51,549 nt of DNA from Bacillota bacterium (GTDB taxonomy: Bacteria; Bacillota; Sulfobacillia; Sulfobacillales; Sulfobacillaceae): the NCBI GenBank assembly GCA_023511625.1, contig JAIMBD010000016.1:1-51549 (forward strand), in the 5' to 3' direction. The notes beneath the pieces were generated by a model that made no database searches, was not told the origin of the DNA, and worked only from the letters and a program-made list of their open reading frames with translations. The translations under genes were made by a program, and so were the position numbers. Positions 1 through 11,432 of this stretch are shown here, piece after piece (within the stretch, counting starts at the first letter, position 1; each line of letters starts with the position of its first letter).

Positions 1-77
1 TGGTCGGGGCGGGGGGATTCGAACCCCCGACCCCTAGCTCCCAAAGCTAGTGCGCTACCAAGCTGCGCCACGCCCCG
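1..77 (-). tRNA. tRNA-Pro (anticodon UGG)
   Basis: Reading the minus strand gives a full cloverleaf. The acceptor stem CGGGGCG pairs with CGCCCCG, followed by the discriminator A and an encoded CCA at positions 3-1. The anticodon stem is CTAGC/GCTAG around the loop TTTGGGA, so the anticodon is TGG (proline). The T arm carries GGTTCGAATCC. The gene touches the window edge but is complete. Confidence 0.96.
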
Positions 78-112
78 TTTGTGGTTGAGTATAGCAAGCA
101 CCGTCACCGGCG

Positions 113-610
113 TCAATCAAAGGAAGCCCCGTCCCCCAGCAGATGCCGATGCCAATCGACCCCCTGGGCTGTCACCGTCAAGCTCATCACCTGGGCCGGG
201 CGCCGCGCGCGCGGGCGCCAGACAGCGCCGGGGTTGAGGAGCCAACCCCCTTCCCACTGCGTCACGGCATCGACGTGAGTGTGCCCGTACACCACGACCT
301 TCAGGCGATGCGCCTTCGCCCATTGCCCAAGGCCCGCCAACCGCTGGGGGGCCGCCCATTGGTGCCCGTGGATGACGCCGAGGCGCACCCCCTGATCTTC
401 CCACACGGTCTCCCAGGGCGCCTTGGGGTCGCGGTCGTTGTTGCCCTGCGCCCCATAGTAGGGAACCTGAAGTGCGTCCGCCACCGTCTGGCCGTCAAGG
501 AAAAAGTCGCCGGCGTGAATGACGGCGTCGAATTGGTCTTTGCACGCGGCCAACCAGCGCCACACCGGCTCCAGCCGCCCATGGCTGTCACTCAGCACCA
601 GGTATCGCAT
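113..610 (-). CDS. MJ0936/YfcE-type metallophosphoesterase
   Basis: A 165-residue calcineurin-like phosphodiesterase. The binuclear metal-site motifs are all present: LSDSHGR (D8, H10), HAGD (D35), GNND (N57-N58), IHGH (H81, H83) and GHTH (H110, H112). Family members are cytoplasmic phosphodiesterases that hydrolyse artificial phosphodiesters in vitro; the physiological substrate is usually unknown. The open frame extends upstream to 700, but homology begins at the ATG at 610, so I chose that start. It overlaps the 3' end of rdgB by 23 bases, a pairing seen in many Bacillota (rph-rdgB-phosphodiesterase). Substrate is not inferable. Confidence 0.9.
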   Translation of the reverse strand: MRYLVLSDSHGRLEPVWRWLAACKDQFDAVIHAGDFFLDGQTVADALQVPYYGAQGNNDRDPKAPWETVWEDQGVRLGVIHGHQWAAPQRLAGLGQWAKAHRLKVVVYGHTHVDAVTQWEGGWLLNPGAVWRPRARRPAQVMSLTVTAQGVDWHRHLLGDGASFD

Positions 611-1184
611 GCCCGCCGAATAGACGGCGTACGGCCTCGCCGCGATGGGAACAGGCGTCTTTCTCGGCATCGTCCACCTCGGCCAAAGACCGCACCCCAT
701 CGACCGAAAAAATGGGGTCTACCCCGAATCCGCGCGTGCCGCGAGGCCAAAGGAGGATCCGCCCTTCGACCCGGCCCTCGGCCCACCAGTAGCGACCATC
801 CGGAGCCGCCAGCACCACCACTGCCACCATCCGCGCCGTGCGCCGAGGCCACGGCACCTCCATCAAGCGCAAGAGGATCTCGCGCGTGTTCTCCCAGGGA
901 TCGTCGCTCACAAACCGCGCCGACTGCACTCCGGGTAAGCCCCCTAAGGCGTCGACCTCTACGCCGGAGTCGTCGGCCAAGGTCCACACCCCAAGCGTGC
1001 GCGCCATGGTGACAGCCTTCAACCGCGCGTTCTCCAAATAAGTGGAGCCGGTTTCTTCCACAAGGTCGCTGGGACTGGGCTCGGGAACAGTCAGCGTCAC
1101 GCCGAAGGGCTCCACCAACCGCATAAACTCCGCCCACTTCCCGCGATTATGGCTGGCCAAGGTCATTTGCTGCGGAATGGGCAA
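588..1184 (-). CDS. rdgB: XTP/dITP diphosphatase (RdgB/HAM1 family)
   Basis: A 198-residue house-cleaning nucleotide pyrophosphatase that hydrolyses non-canonical purine triphosphates (dITP, XTP) to monophosphates and pyrophosphate. Visible family motifs are SHNRGK near the N terminus, ENARLKA, the ADDSGVEVDAL metal/substrate segment, GVQSARF, GFGVDPIF and SHRGEA near the C terminus. I chose the TTG at 1184 because an AAGGAGG Shine-Dalgarno lies 8 bases upstream; an internal ATG lies six codons later. The start is inside the end of rph (38-base overlap), so translation is probably coupled to it. Length is usual for the family. Confidence 0.95.
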   Translation of the reverse strand: MPIPQQMTLASHNRGKWAEFMRLVEPFGVTLTVPEPSPSDLVEETGSTYLENARLKAVTMARTLGVWTLADDSGVEVDALGGLPGVQSARFVSDDPWENTREILLRLMEVPWPRRTARMVAVVVLAAPDGRYWWAEGRVEGRILLWPRGTRGFGVDPIFSVDGVRSLAEVDDAEKDACSHRGEAVRRLFGGHAIPGAE

Positions 1185-1914
1185 TCACAGCTCCTCCTTC
1201 CGGGAAGGCTTCGCGCTGCTTGGCGATCACCGTGCGGATGCCCTGCGCCGCCAGGGCCAGCATGGCATCCAGCTGTGCGCGGTCGAACACCTGCTGTTCG
1301 CCGGCCCCTTGGATTTCGGCAAACTGTCCGCGGCCGTTCATCACCACGTTGAGGTCCACAGCCATCTGGGCATCCTCGGCGTAATTGAGGTCAAGCCGCG
1401 GCCCGGTGCCGTCCCATCCCACGCTGATCGCCGCCAGCCAATCCGGCACGGGGGGGCGAGGGAAAGGCTGGGTCTGATGCATTTTCCACAACGCCTCAAC
1501 CAGGGCCAAAAAGCCTGCCGACACGGCCGCAGCGCGCGTGCCGCCGTCCGCCTGCAGCACGTCGCAGTCAACCAGAAACGTACGCTCGCCCACCGCCTTC
1601 AGATCGACCGCAGCCCTCAACGCGCGCCCAATCAGCCGCTGGATCTCCACCGTACGCCCTTGCTGGCGGCCCCGCGCCGCTTCCCGCGGTGTGCGCTCCA
1701 AAGTGGCCCGAGGGAGCATGCCGTATTCTGCCGTCACCCAACCCTGGCCGAGGCCCCGCAGAAACGGCGGCACCTTCTCCTCGACGCTGACCGTTGCCAT
1801 CACCCGGGTCCGGCCCATGGCAATCAGGCACGACCCCTCCGCCCAAGCATTGACCCCTACTTCCAAGGCGATGGGCCGCAACTCGTCCCATGCCCGTCCG
1901 TCCGGCCGCTGCAT
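1147..1914 (-). CDS. rph: Ribonuclease PH
   Basis: A 255-residue phosphate-dependent 3'-5' exoribonuclease that trims tRNA 3' ends by phosphorolysis. It starts MQRPDGRAWDELRPI, and contains GSCLIAMGRTRVMATVSVEE, the WVTAEYGMLPRAT segment, RTVEIQRLIGRALRA and the DCDVLQADGGTRAAAV phosphate-site region. The reading frame is open upstream to 2076, but that part is tmRNA and terminator sequence; the ATG at 1914 preceded by AGGAGGAGC is the credible start. It lies just past the tmRNA terminator and overlaps rdgB downstream, so rph-rdgB-phosphodiesterase form an operon. Confidence 0.95.
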   Translation of the reverse strand: MQRPDGRAWDELRPIALEVGVNAWAEGSCLIAMGRTRVMATVSVEEKVPPFLRGLGQGWVTAEYGMLPRATLERTPREAARGRQQGRTVEIQRLIGRALRAAVDLKAVGERTFLVDCDVLQADGGTRAAAVSAGFLALVEALWKMHQTQPFPRPPVPDWLAAISVGWDGTGPRLDLNYAEDAQMAVDLNVVMNGRGQFAEIQGAGEQQVFDRAQLDAMLALAAQGIRTVIAKQREAFPEGGAVIAHSAANDLGQP

Positions 1915-1944
1915 GCCCCTTGCTCCTCCTGTGGGCCAATTCGA

Positions 1945-1971
1945 CAAAAAACGCCCACCCGCATGCGGGTG
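1945..1971 (-). terminator. Intrinsic terminator of the tmRNA gene
   Basis: On the minus strand a perfect palindrome CACCCGCATGCGGGTG (1956-1971) is followed by GGCG and a run of six T residues (1951-1946). It starts 11 bases past the tmRNA CCA end and precedes the rph ribosome binding site, so it probably ends ssrA transcripts; any rph expression from upstream would need read-through. Confidence 0.85.
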
Positions 1972-1982
1972 AGTCAAACCTG

Positions 1983-2331
1983 TGGTGGAGGCGGGGACGT
2001 ACTGCCCGTCCCGTCCGAGAATGCGATCTGTCAGACCTCTACGAGCGTAGCCCTGCGTATTCCTCTCACCCGCCAAACGCGCACAGGGCGCGCTTTTGAC
2101 GGGCCAGCCCCAAGTTCTCCACCGGCTCGGGCCATCCGGAGGAAGAGCCCACGCGCTTTACGTGATCGGTCGACCGGTGGGCAGAGTCTTCCGTCACGTC
2201 AGCCGCATTAAGCAGCTAAGGCGTATTCAGTGGTGTCGTTGGCACTTATTGGCCCCGGCTGTTTTACGAGCGTCCGGAACTCGGCTCGCCATCTGACAAC
2301 CCGCCATCCCCGTCGAATCTAGTTCGCCCCC
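1983..2331 (-). ncRNA. ssrA: Transfer-messenger RNA (tmRNA)
   Basis: The 5' end GGGGGCG (2331-2325) pairs over seven base pairs, one of them G-U, with CGCCTCC before the encoded A-CCA end at 1983. Just after the 5' arm comes the GATTCGACGGGG signature of tmRNA. The tag frame starts with a GCC resume codon at 2243 and reads ANDTTEYALAA followed by TAA ending at 2208; the ALAA end is the canonical protease recognition signal. Together with SmpB it rescues stalled ribosomes and tags incomplete proteins. The gene begins one base after the smpB stop codon, so it is probably processed from a shared transcript or transcribed from a promoter inside smpB; I see no clear promoter between them. Confidence 0.96.
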
Positions 2332-2332
2332 G

Positions 2333-2794
2333 TTACCGCCCTCGCGCTTTTAAGGCCCGATCGATCTGGCGCTCGGCATCGCGGCGCGCGATCGCCTCGC
2401 GCTTGTCGTACGCCTTCTTTCCGCGCGCCAACGCGATCGCCACTTTTGCGCGCCCGTGGCGGTCGAAGTAAAGGCGCACCGGAATTAAAGTATACCCCTT
2501 CTCTCGGCTCTTGAACAAGAGCTCGCGAATCTCGGCTTTATGCAGCAACAGCTTGCGGGTGCGATAAGGGTCGTGATTCCATCGGTTGCCCTGCGCGTAG
2601 GGAGCGATGTGGCAATTCATGAGGTACGCCTCGCCCCGCTCGATGCGGGCAAAGCTGTCGCGCAGGTTGACCCGCCCCAGGCGCAGCGACTTGACCTCGG
2701 TCCCGGTTAAGACCAACCCCGCCTCCCATACCTCGTCAATGAAGTAATCGTGATAGGCCTTGCGGTTTTCCGCCACCGTCTTCTCTTCTGGCAC
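2333..2794 (-). CDS. smpB: SsrA-binding protein SmpB
   Basis: A 153-residue OB-fold protein that binds the tRNA-like domain of tmRNA and delivers it to stalled ribosomes. Typical motifs are [37 protein letters not shown], the segment ending [11 protein letters not shown], and the basic C-terminal tail [19 protein letters not shown], which acts in the ribosomal A site. Length matches the family. It lies directly upstream of ssrA and downstream of secG-rnr, the common Bacillota order, so the trans-translation pair and RNase R (which degrades tagged mRNAs) are in one cluster. Confidence 0.97.
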   Translation of the reverse strand: MPEEKTVAENRKAYHDYFIDEVWEAGLVLTGTEVKSLRLGRVNLRDSFARIERGEAYLMNCHIAPYAQGNRWNHDPYRTRKLLLHKAEIRELLFKSREKGYTLIPVRLYFDRHGRAKVAIALARGKKAYDKREAIARRDAERQIDRALKARGR

Positions 2795-2827
2795 GGCCTA
2801 AATGGCCCTCCTTCGCTCGCCCCGCGC

Positions 2828-3253
2828 CTACAATCCCATCCGTTCGGGGCCAAACCTCGACGGCGGGTCCGACGGCGCCCGCACCACCCGCACACGGCAC
2901 CTGTCCGTCTTTGGCAAGGCGATAGCCAACGGGCGCCGCGGCGCCACCACCAATTCCCGCCATCGGCCCTGGGCTACCCACAAAGTCGGTCCGACTCCGT
3001 ACCCTAACAAGATCAGCTGGCGCCCACGCCGTGCCACCCACCACAGCCCTTTGGCGCCTTCAAGGCGCACCCAGCGCACGCCCCCCACCGGGCGCCACCA
3101 CGGGCCCACCTGCTTCGCCACGACCGGACGTTCGCCCCACCGGCCCAGAAAAAACCACTCCCGACCCGTCCGCCACCCCCAGCCAAACCCTTGGCGGCGA
3201 AAATACGCCCGCGCCCATCCCCAACGCCACGCCATCCGGCATCCCCCCGGCAC
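2828..3253 (-). CDS. Trp/Arg-rich protein of unknown function
   Basis: I do not recognise this 141-residue reading frame. It sits between rnr and smpB on the same strand and fills what would otherwise be a 500-base gap. The product is rich in Trp and Arg, with alternating hydrophobic stretches such as GGVRWVRLEGAKGLWWVA and RELVVAPRRPLAIALP that suggest a beta-rich fold. The first start is GTG at 3253, with AGAAGGG a few bases upstream; an ATG follows at 3235. No signal peptide or known motif is visible. High GC favours spurious open frames, so this could be a chance ORF, but the hydrophobicity pattern and context favour a real gene. Confidence 0.45.
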   Translation of the reverse strand: MPGGCRMAWRWGWARAYFRRQGFGWGWRTGREWFFLGRWGERPVVAKQVGPWWRPVGGVRWVRLEGAKGLWWVARRGRQLILLGYGVGPTLWVAQGRWRELVVAPRRPLAIALPKTDRCRVRVVRAPSDPPSRFGPERMGL

Positions 3254-3306
3254 CTACCCTTCTCACAGCGTGTAACGCCAAGAGGGTTGCACCGGTTGCG
3301 CCGCCC

Positions 3307-5607
3307 TTAAGCGCCGGACACCCGGCGCCGCGCCCGCCGCCCGGAAGTTCGCGGGGCCGCCGCCGTTTCGCTCCCTGCCGTCCCCGCTCGGCGGCGAGGC
3401 GCTCGTTGCGACTCAGGCAAGACCAGCGCCAGATCGATGCGCCGGAGCTGGCGGTCGACGCGCACCACCTCCACCTCCACCACGTCTCCCAGGCGGAAGA
3501 CCAGGCCCGTGCGCTCTCCGGAAAGCCGGTAATGGACGGCGTCGTACCGCCAGTGGTCCTGGGGCAGACTCTCGAGCCGGACCAACCCTTCGACCAAGTT
3601 GGGCAGTTCCACAAACAGCCCGAAGCCGGTGACTCCAGAGACGATGCCGGTGTACCGCGTCCCCAGTTTGTCCGCCATATAATCGATCTGCTTGATCCAC
3701 ACCGACTCTCGCTCGGCCTCCATGGCCTCGCGCTCGCGGGCCGACGCGATCTCAGCCACCTCACCTACCATGGCGGCCCACCGCTCGGCCAATTCCGGCG
3801 TCAGTCGGCCCTCGAGATAATGGGTCAGCACCCGGTGCACCCACAGGTCCGGGTATCGGCGGATGGGCGAGGTAAAATGGGTGTACTCGGCCGAAGCCAG
3901 TCCGAAGTGCCCGGTGTTGGTGGGGCTGTACCGGGCTTGGCGCATCGACCGCAACAGCACCGTGTTGACGATGCGCTCCTCCGGTTTCCCCTCCACCCGG
4001 TCCAGGAGTCGCTGTAGCGACTTCGGCGTCACCTCTCGGGGCAATCGATAGCCCAAGGCGCCGATGAGTTCGCGGAACTGGGCCATCTTCTCGGGATCCG
4101 GCGGTTCGTGAATCCGAAACAGCCCCGGCAGTTTAGCCTCCAACAATTTGTGCGCCACCGCCTCGTTGGCGGTCAGCATAAACTCTTCGATGATCGATTC
4201 GGCCACGCCTCGAGTCCGCAACAAGATGTCCACCGGCTGGCCGAGCCCGTCTAAGATGACCTTGGCCTCCGGCAGGTCGAAGTCGATGGCCCCCCGCTGC
4301 ATGCGCCGGTGCAGCAACAGCCCGCGCACGGTGGCGGCCATTTCCAGCCACGGGCGCAGATGGTGGGGGTCGGGGGCCTCACCGGCCAAGATGCCGTTGA
4401 CGCCCTCGTAGGTCAGGCGGTGGTGGGAGCGAATGATGGTGCGTTCAAATCGCGTGCCGCGCACCCGCCCGAATCGGTCCAACTCGATCCATGCCGACAC
4501 CGTCAACCGCGGCTCGTGGGGATTGAGACTGGCGATGCCGTTGGAAAGCCGTTCCGGCAGCATCGGAATGACCCGATCCACCAGATAGATGCTGGTGCCT
4601 CGCTGCCGCGCCTCCAGGTCCAGGGCGCTGCCTTCTGGCACGTAGTAGCTGACGTCGGCGATGTGCACGCCAAGGAGGTAACCGCTGCCGCGGCGTTCGA
4701 GGGAGATGGCATCGTCGAGGTCCTTGGCGTCGCTGCCGTCGATGGTCACCACCAAGCGATCGCTCAAATCCACCCGCCCCCGGCGGTCCGATGGCCGCAC
4801 GCGACGCGGCAAGGCCTCCGCCTCCTTCACCACGGCCGGCGGGAATTCGGCCGGTAGTCGGCGTTCGGCCGCCAGCACAGTGATGTCCATGCCCGGCGCC
4901 TCGGCACTGCCCAGCACCCGAATCAGCCGCCCCCGCACCGGCATTCCCGGCCGCGCCGGCCACGCCTGAATGGTGGCTACGGCCATATCGCCCGGGCGCG
5001 CCTTGACGCCTGAGGGTCCCGCTTGGGGGCGGTTCAAGGTGACCGTAGGCAGGCGGTTGTCCTGCGGCACCACCATCCACCCGCGCCGCACGCGCTCCAC
5101 CCGTCCCACCACTTCGCGCAAGGCTCGCGAGACCACCTGCATGACGCGGCCCTCCGGACCGGGACCGTCCCGCCGGCTCCGCACCCACACCTTCACCTCG
5201 TCGTCCTGCCAAGCCCCTCCGAGCCAGCGTTCGGGCACGAAGACGTCGTCTTGCGGGTGCTCGGGACTGACCACAAAGCCAAACCCCCGCGGGTTCAGGC
5301 GCACCTTCCCCTGCCGGACCGCGACCGAAAGCCGCCCCCCGGTGTCCTCGGTCACCCAGCCCTGCCCAACGAGCGTGGATAAGCCGCGCTCCAAGGCCTT
5401 CTTCCGCCGCTCGGAGCCACCGGCCAAGCGAGCCAGGACCGCTTCCCGTGCCATCGGCCCTGACTGCAACAAGCTAAACAGCGCCGTCTCCCACCGCTCG
5501 CCGGTGGCCGGCGTCCGACCGCCAGACCGGTGTCGCGCCGGAGCGCGCGCGGCCGGGGTATGTGCCCTGGCCCCTCCGCGTTTTGGCTTCATCCCTCGGG
5601 TCGGCAC
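3307..5607 (-). CDS. rnr: Ribonuclease R
   Basis: A 766-residue 3'-5' exoribonuclease that degrades structured RNA and, with tmRNA/SmpB, non-stop mRNAs. After a basic, low-complexity N-terminal 40 residues come a winged-helix-like segment, cold-shock/OB domains, the RNB catalytic domain with the Asp cluster in IDGSDAKDLDDAIS (around residue 290), and a C-terminal S1 domain (GTRYTGIVSGVTGFGLFVEL, about residues 645-730). The GTG at 5607 is chosen because AAAGGAG lies about 9 bases upstream; an ATG five codons later is the alternative. It follows secG by 13 bases and belongs to the same operon. Confidence 0.96.
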   Translation of the reverse strand: MPTRGMKPKRGGARAHTPAARAPARHRSGGRTPATGERWETALFSLLQSGPMAREAVLARLAGGSERRKKALERGLSTLVGQGWVTEDTGGRLSVAVRQGKVRLNPRGFGFVVSPEHPQDDVFVPERWLGGAWQDDEVKVWVRSRRDGPGPEGRVMQVVSRALREVVGRVERVRRGWMVVPQDNRLPTVTLNRPQAGPSGVKARPGDMAVATIQAWPARPGMPVRGRLIRVLGSAEAPGMDITVLAAERRLPAEFPPAVVKEAEALPRRVRPSDRRGRVDLSDRLVVTIDGSDAKDLDDAISLERRGSGYLLGVHIADVSYYVPEGSALDLEARQRGTSIYLVDRVIPMLPERLSNGIASLNPHEPRLTVSAWIELDRFGRVRGTRFERTIIRSHHRLTYEGVNGILAGEAPDPHHLRPWLEMAATVRGLLLHRRMQRGAIDFDLPEAKVILDGLGQPVDILLRTRGVAESIIEEFMLTANEAVAHKLLEAKLPGLFRIHEPPDPEKMAQFRELIGALGYRLPREVTPKSLQRLLDRVEGKPEERIVNTVLLRSMRQARYSPTNTGHFGLASAEYTHFTSPIRRYPDLWVHRVLTHYLEGRLTPELAERWAAMVGEVAEIASAREREAMEAERESVWIKQIDYMADKLGTRYTGIVSGVTGFGLFVELPNLVEGLVRLESLPQDHWRYDAVHYRLSGERTGLVFRLGDVVEVEVVRVDRQLRRIDLALVLPESQRAPRRRAGTAGSETAAAPRTSGRRARRRVSGA

Positions 5608-5620
5608 CGATCCCGCTCCT

Positions 5621-5848
5621 TTAATGAATTTGATGGGCTAAGATTAACGTCACCACCGCCAGCAACACGCCCAAAATAAGCGTGGCCCGCTCCAGCAACT
5701 CGTCGACCCCGCGCTTGTGTCCTCCGCCCAGGGGATAGCTGCTGGAGGTGCTGGAGGCTCCTGGCAGGGTGCCGGTCTGAAACAGCACCGCCGCCATGGT
5801 AGCCATGGCCAACACCACTTCCACGCCCGTCAACACCGCGACCCACAT
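5621..5848 (-). CDS. secG: Preprotein translocase subunit SecG
   Basis: A 75-residue membrane protein, accessory subunit of the SecYEG export channel. It shows two hydrophobic helices, VLTGVEVVLAMATMAAVLF and ATLILGVLLAVVTLILAHQ, separated by a Gly/Ser-rich loop (QTGTLPGASSTSSSYPLGGG), the usual SecG layout. The frame is open to a GTG at 5887, but the promoter at 5904-5909 would leave almost no leader for that start; the ATG at 5848, preceded by GAGGGAG, fits better. It is the first gene of secG-rnr-smpB-ssrA. Confidence 0.9.
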   Translation of the reverse strand: MWVAVLTGVEVVLAMATMAAVLFQTGTLPGASSTSSSYPLGGGHKRGVDELLERATLILGVLLAVVTLILAHQIH

Positions 5849-5903
5849 ACCCGCTGCTCCCTCTTCGTCGGTTGGCCCCACGGCCACCTGTGGATTGGCT
5901 TTT

Positions 5904-5912
5904 ATTATACCA
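5904..5912 (-). promoter_or_regulatory. Extended -10 promoter of secG operon
   Basis: The minus strand reads TGGTATAAT, a perfect TATAAT with an extended TGn motif, in GC-rich DNA between the end of the peroxiredoxin gene and secG. No good -35 lies at 17 bases, which is usual for extended -10 promoters. The predicted start site near 5897 favours the secG ATG at 5848. Confidence 0.65.
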
Positions 5913-5942
5913 CGCGTCCTTCTCTACTCTCGTACAAGCAGG

Positions 5943-5962
5943 GGGCCGGCAGTCGCCGGCCC
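5943..5962 (-). terminator. GC-rich hairpin after the peroxiredoxin gene
   Basis: GGGCCGGC and GCCGGCCC form an 8-bp stem with a four-base loop, 6 bases past the peroxiredoxin stop codon. There is no clean T run (CTGCTTGTAC follows), so termination efficiency is uncertain. It separates the peroxiredoxin gene from the secG promoter. Confidence 0.45.
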
Positions 5963-5968
5963 GAACGG

Positions 5969-6622
5969 TCAACTGGTGGTGGTCTTGTAATACCACGTGG
6001 TCTGGCCGGGGCTGCCCTGTTGGGCCAGGCGTTCCCGCAAGCCCTCCACGGTCACGGGAGCCGGGATGATGGCCGGGTCTCCCGGTCGCCAGTCCGCCGG
6101 GGTGGCCAACCCCTCACGGGCGTTTTTCTGCAGCCCATCGACGACCCGCAAGATTTCGTCGATGTTCCGCCCGAGACTCAAGGGGTAGTAGATCATGGCC
6201 CGCACGATGCCTTTGTCGTCGATAAAGAACACGGTGCGGACGGTCACGGTAGAGGTGGCTCCGGGGTGGATCATCCCGTAGAGCCGAGCGACCTTCTGGT
6301 CTAGGTCGGCGATGACGGGGAAGGGGATGCGAATGCCGAAGTTCTGTTCGATGCTGGCTTGCCAGGCCAAGTGCGAGTACACCGAGTCGACCGAGAGGCC
6401 GATCAACTGCACGTTACGCTCCTCAAACTGAGGTGCGCGCTTGGCAAAAGCGATGAACTCCGAGGTTCATACGGGCGTGAAGTCGGCCGGGTGGGAAAAC
6501 AGGACCACCCACTTCTTGCCCCGATAGTCGCTCAGGCGGATCGGGCCGAAGGTGGAGGTGGCCTCAAAGTCCGGAGCCTCTTCGTTGAGGCCCGGCATGC
6601 GCACAGGCGCCTGTTCTTCCAT
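5969..6622 (-). CDS. 1-Cys-type peroxiredoxin with in-frame TGA (putative selenoprotein)
   Basis: Read from the ATG at 6622, which has AAAGGAGGG six bases upstream, the frame gives a 217-residue Prx6-type peroxiredoxin if the TGA at 6467-6469 is read through. The sequence around it is [15 protein letters not shown], so the TGA occupies exactly the peroxidatic cysteine position (residue 52) of the family motif PxxxTPVCTxE. Downstream the frame continues intact with [35 protein letters not shown] and the Prx6-type C-terminal arm ([10 protein letters not shown]). No other cysteine is present in the protein, so residue 52 is the only possible peroxidatic residue. Selenocysteine-containing peroxiredoxins are known in clostridia. 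Role: reduction of hydroperoxides. Alternatives are a nonsense mutation or a sequence error. If UGA is not decoded, only a truncated C-terminal piece would remain. No selenocysteine machinery lies in this window. Confidence 0.8.
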
Positions 6623-6710
6623 GGTTACCCTCCTTTAGGCGGAGAATGGGTGAGCGGGGCCTTGGCCGTCGCTCCCAGTTTTGGGAGTGGCAGCGAGAGG
6701 CCTCGTGCGC

Positions 6711-6740
6711 ATCTTAGCACAGCCAACAGGCACGATACAA
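6711..6740 (-). promoter_or_regulatory. Promoter of the peroxiredoxin gene
   Basis: On the minus strand TTGTAT (6740-6735) and TAAGAT (6716-6711) are separated by 18 bases, and TGC precedes the -10, giving an extended -10. The predicted start lies near 6704, leaving a leader of about 80 bases that holds a CTCCCA/TGGGAG hairpin (6672-6687) before the ribosome binding site. Confidence 0.55.
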
Positions 6741-6741
6741 G

Positions 6742-6766
6742 TTACCCTATTACAACTATAGAATAA
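6742..6766. promoter_or_regulatory. AT-rich inverted repeat upstream of peroxiredoxin promoter
   Basis: TTAnnCTAT and ATAGnnTAA half-sites flank a seven-base centre, just upstream of the predicted -35. The block is strikingly AT-rich against its surroundings. It could be an operator for a redox regulator or an UP element; no specific regulator can be assigned. Confidence 0.35.
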
Positions 6767-6809
6767 ATAGGAGATTAGTTCCGCCGCCGCCCGCGGCCCA
6801 GCGGGGGCG

Positions 6810-10643
<3,834 letters not shown>

Positions 10644-10647
<4 letters not shown>

Positions 10648-11432
10648 TGCGTGCCCCCTCCTGGGACGAGGGGAATCCGGGCCATGGCCAAAAATCGCTC
10701 GACGGCCAACGACGCCCCGCCGACCAACGCCCCGTCCACGCCGGGCTGCCTCCAAAACTCGGGAAGATTCTGCTCGTTCACGCTGCCTCCGTAAAGAATG
10801 CGCGTGGCCTCGGCCGTGGGCCCCACGGCCGCAGCCAACCACTGCCGCAATCCCGCCGCCGCCTCTCCGATTTCCTCCGGGCTGGGCGTGCGCCCGCTGC
10901 CGATGGCCCACACCGGTTCGTAGGCCACGGCCATCGCCGCCCAGTCCGCCGGCGAGAGCCGGGCCACCACCGGCTCCAGCTGCTGCGTCAGCCGGCTCCA
11001 CGTGGCCCCGGCGGCGCGCTCGGCCTCGGTTTCGCCGACGCACAGGATAACGCCCAGCCCTGCGTGTCGGGCCGCCTTGGCCTTCTCCGCCACCAGGGCG
11101 TCGTCCTCCCCAAAGTGCTGGCGGCGTTCGGAGTGGCCCACCAACACCCACGAGGCCCCTGCCTGGCGCAAGAGGTAGGCCGACACTGCCCCCGTCAGAG
11201 CCCCCTCCACGCCCAGGTCGAGGGTCTGACCGGCAACCGCCACGCCGGAATCGGCCAACACGGTAGCCACGGCCCACAGTGCCAAATGGGTCGGGGCCAC
11301 GATGAGGTCTCGGTCGGCCCCGATCCCTTCCTCGACCACGGCCGCCTTCAGCTGCTCCGCCCAGGCCTGGCTTTCTGCCACGCTTTTGTACATCTTCCAA
11401 TTGGCGGCCAACATGGGGCGCCGAGCCCTCAC
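10644..11432 (-). CDS. tpiA: Triosephosphate isomerase
   Basis: A 262-residue TIM-barrel enzyme interconverting dihydroxyacetone phosphate and glyceraldehyde 3-phosphate. Catalytic residues are visible: N11 and K13 in AANWKMYK, H100 in VLVGHSERR, and E172 in the signature AYEPVWAIGSG. The phosphate loop GGSV and the ALVGGASL segment are present near the C terminus. The GTG at 11432 overlaps the pgk stop as GTGA, and its own stop overlaps the gpmI start in the same way. Confidence 0.97.

Noticed and set aside
5969-6412. Peroxiredoxin as a truncated 147-residue gene starting at GTG 6412.
   Set aside because: The upstream 70 codons are clearly homologous and in frame, with a good ATG and ribosome binding site; only a TGA at the active-site codon interrupts them.
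6672-6687. Riboswitch or terminator in the peroxiredoxin leader.
   Set aside because: It is only a 6-bp hairpin with no T run and no recognisable aptamer.
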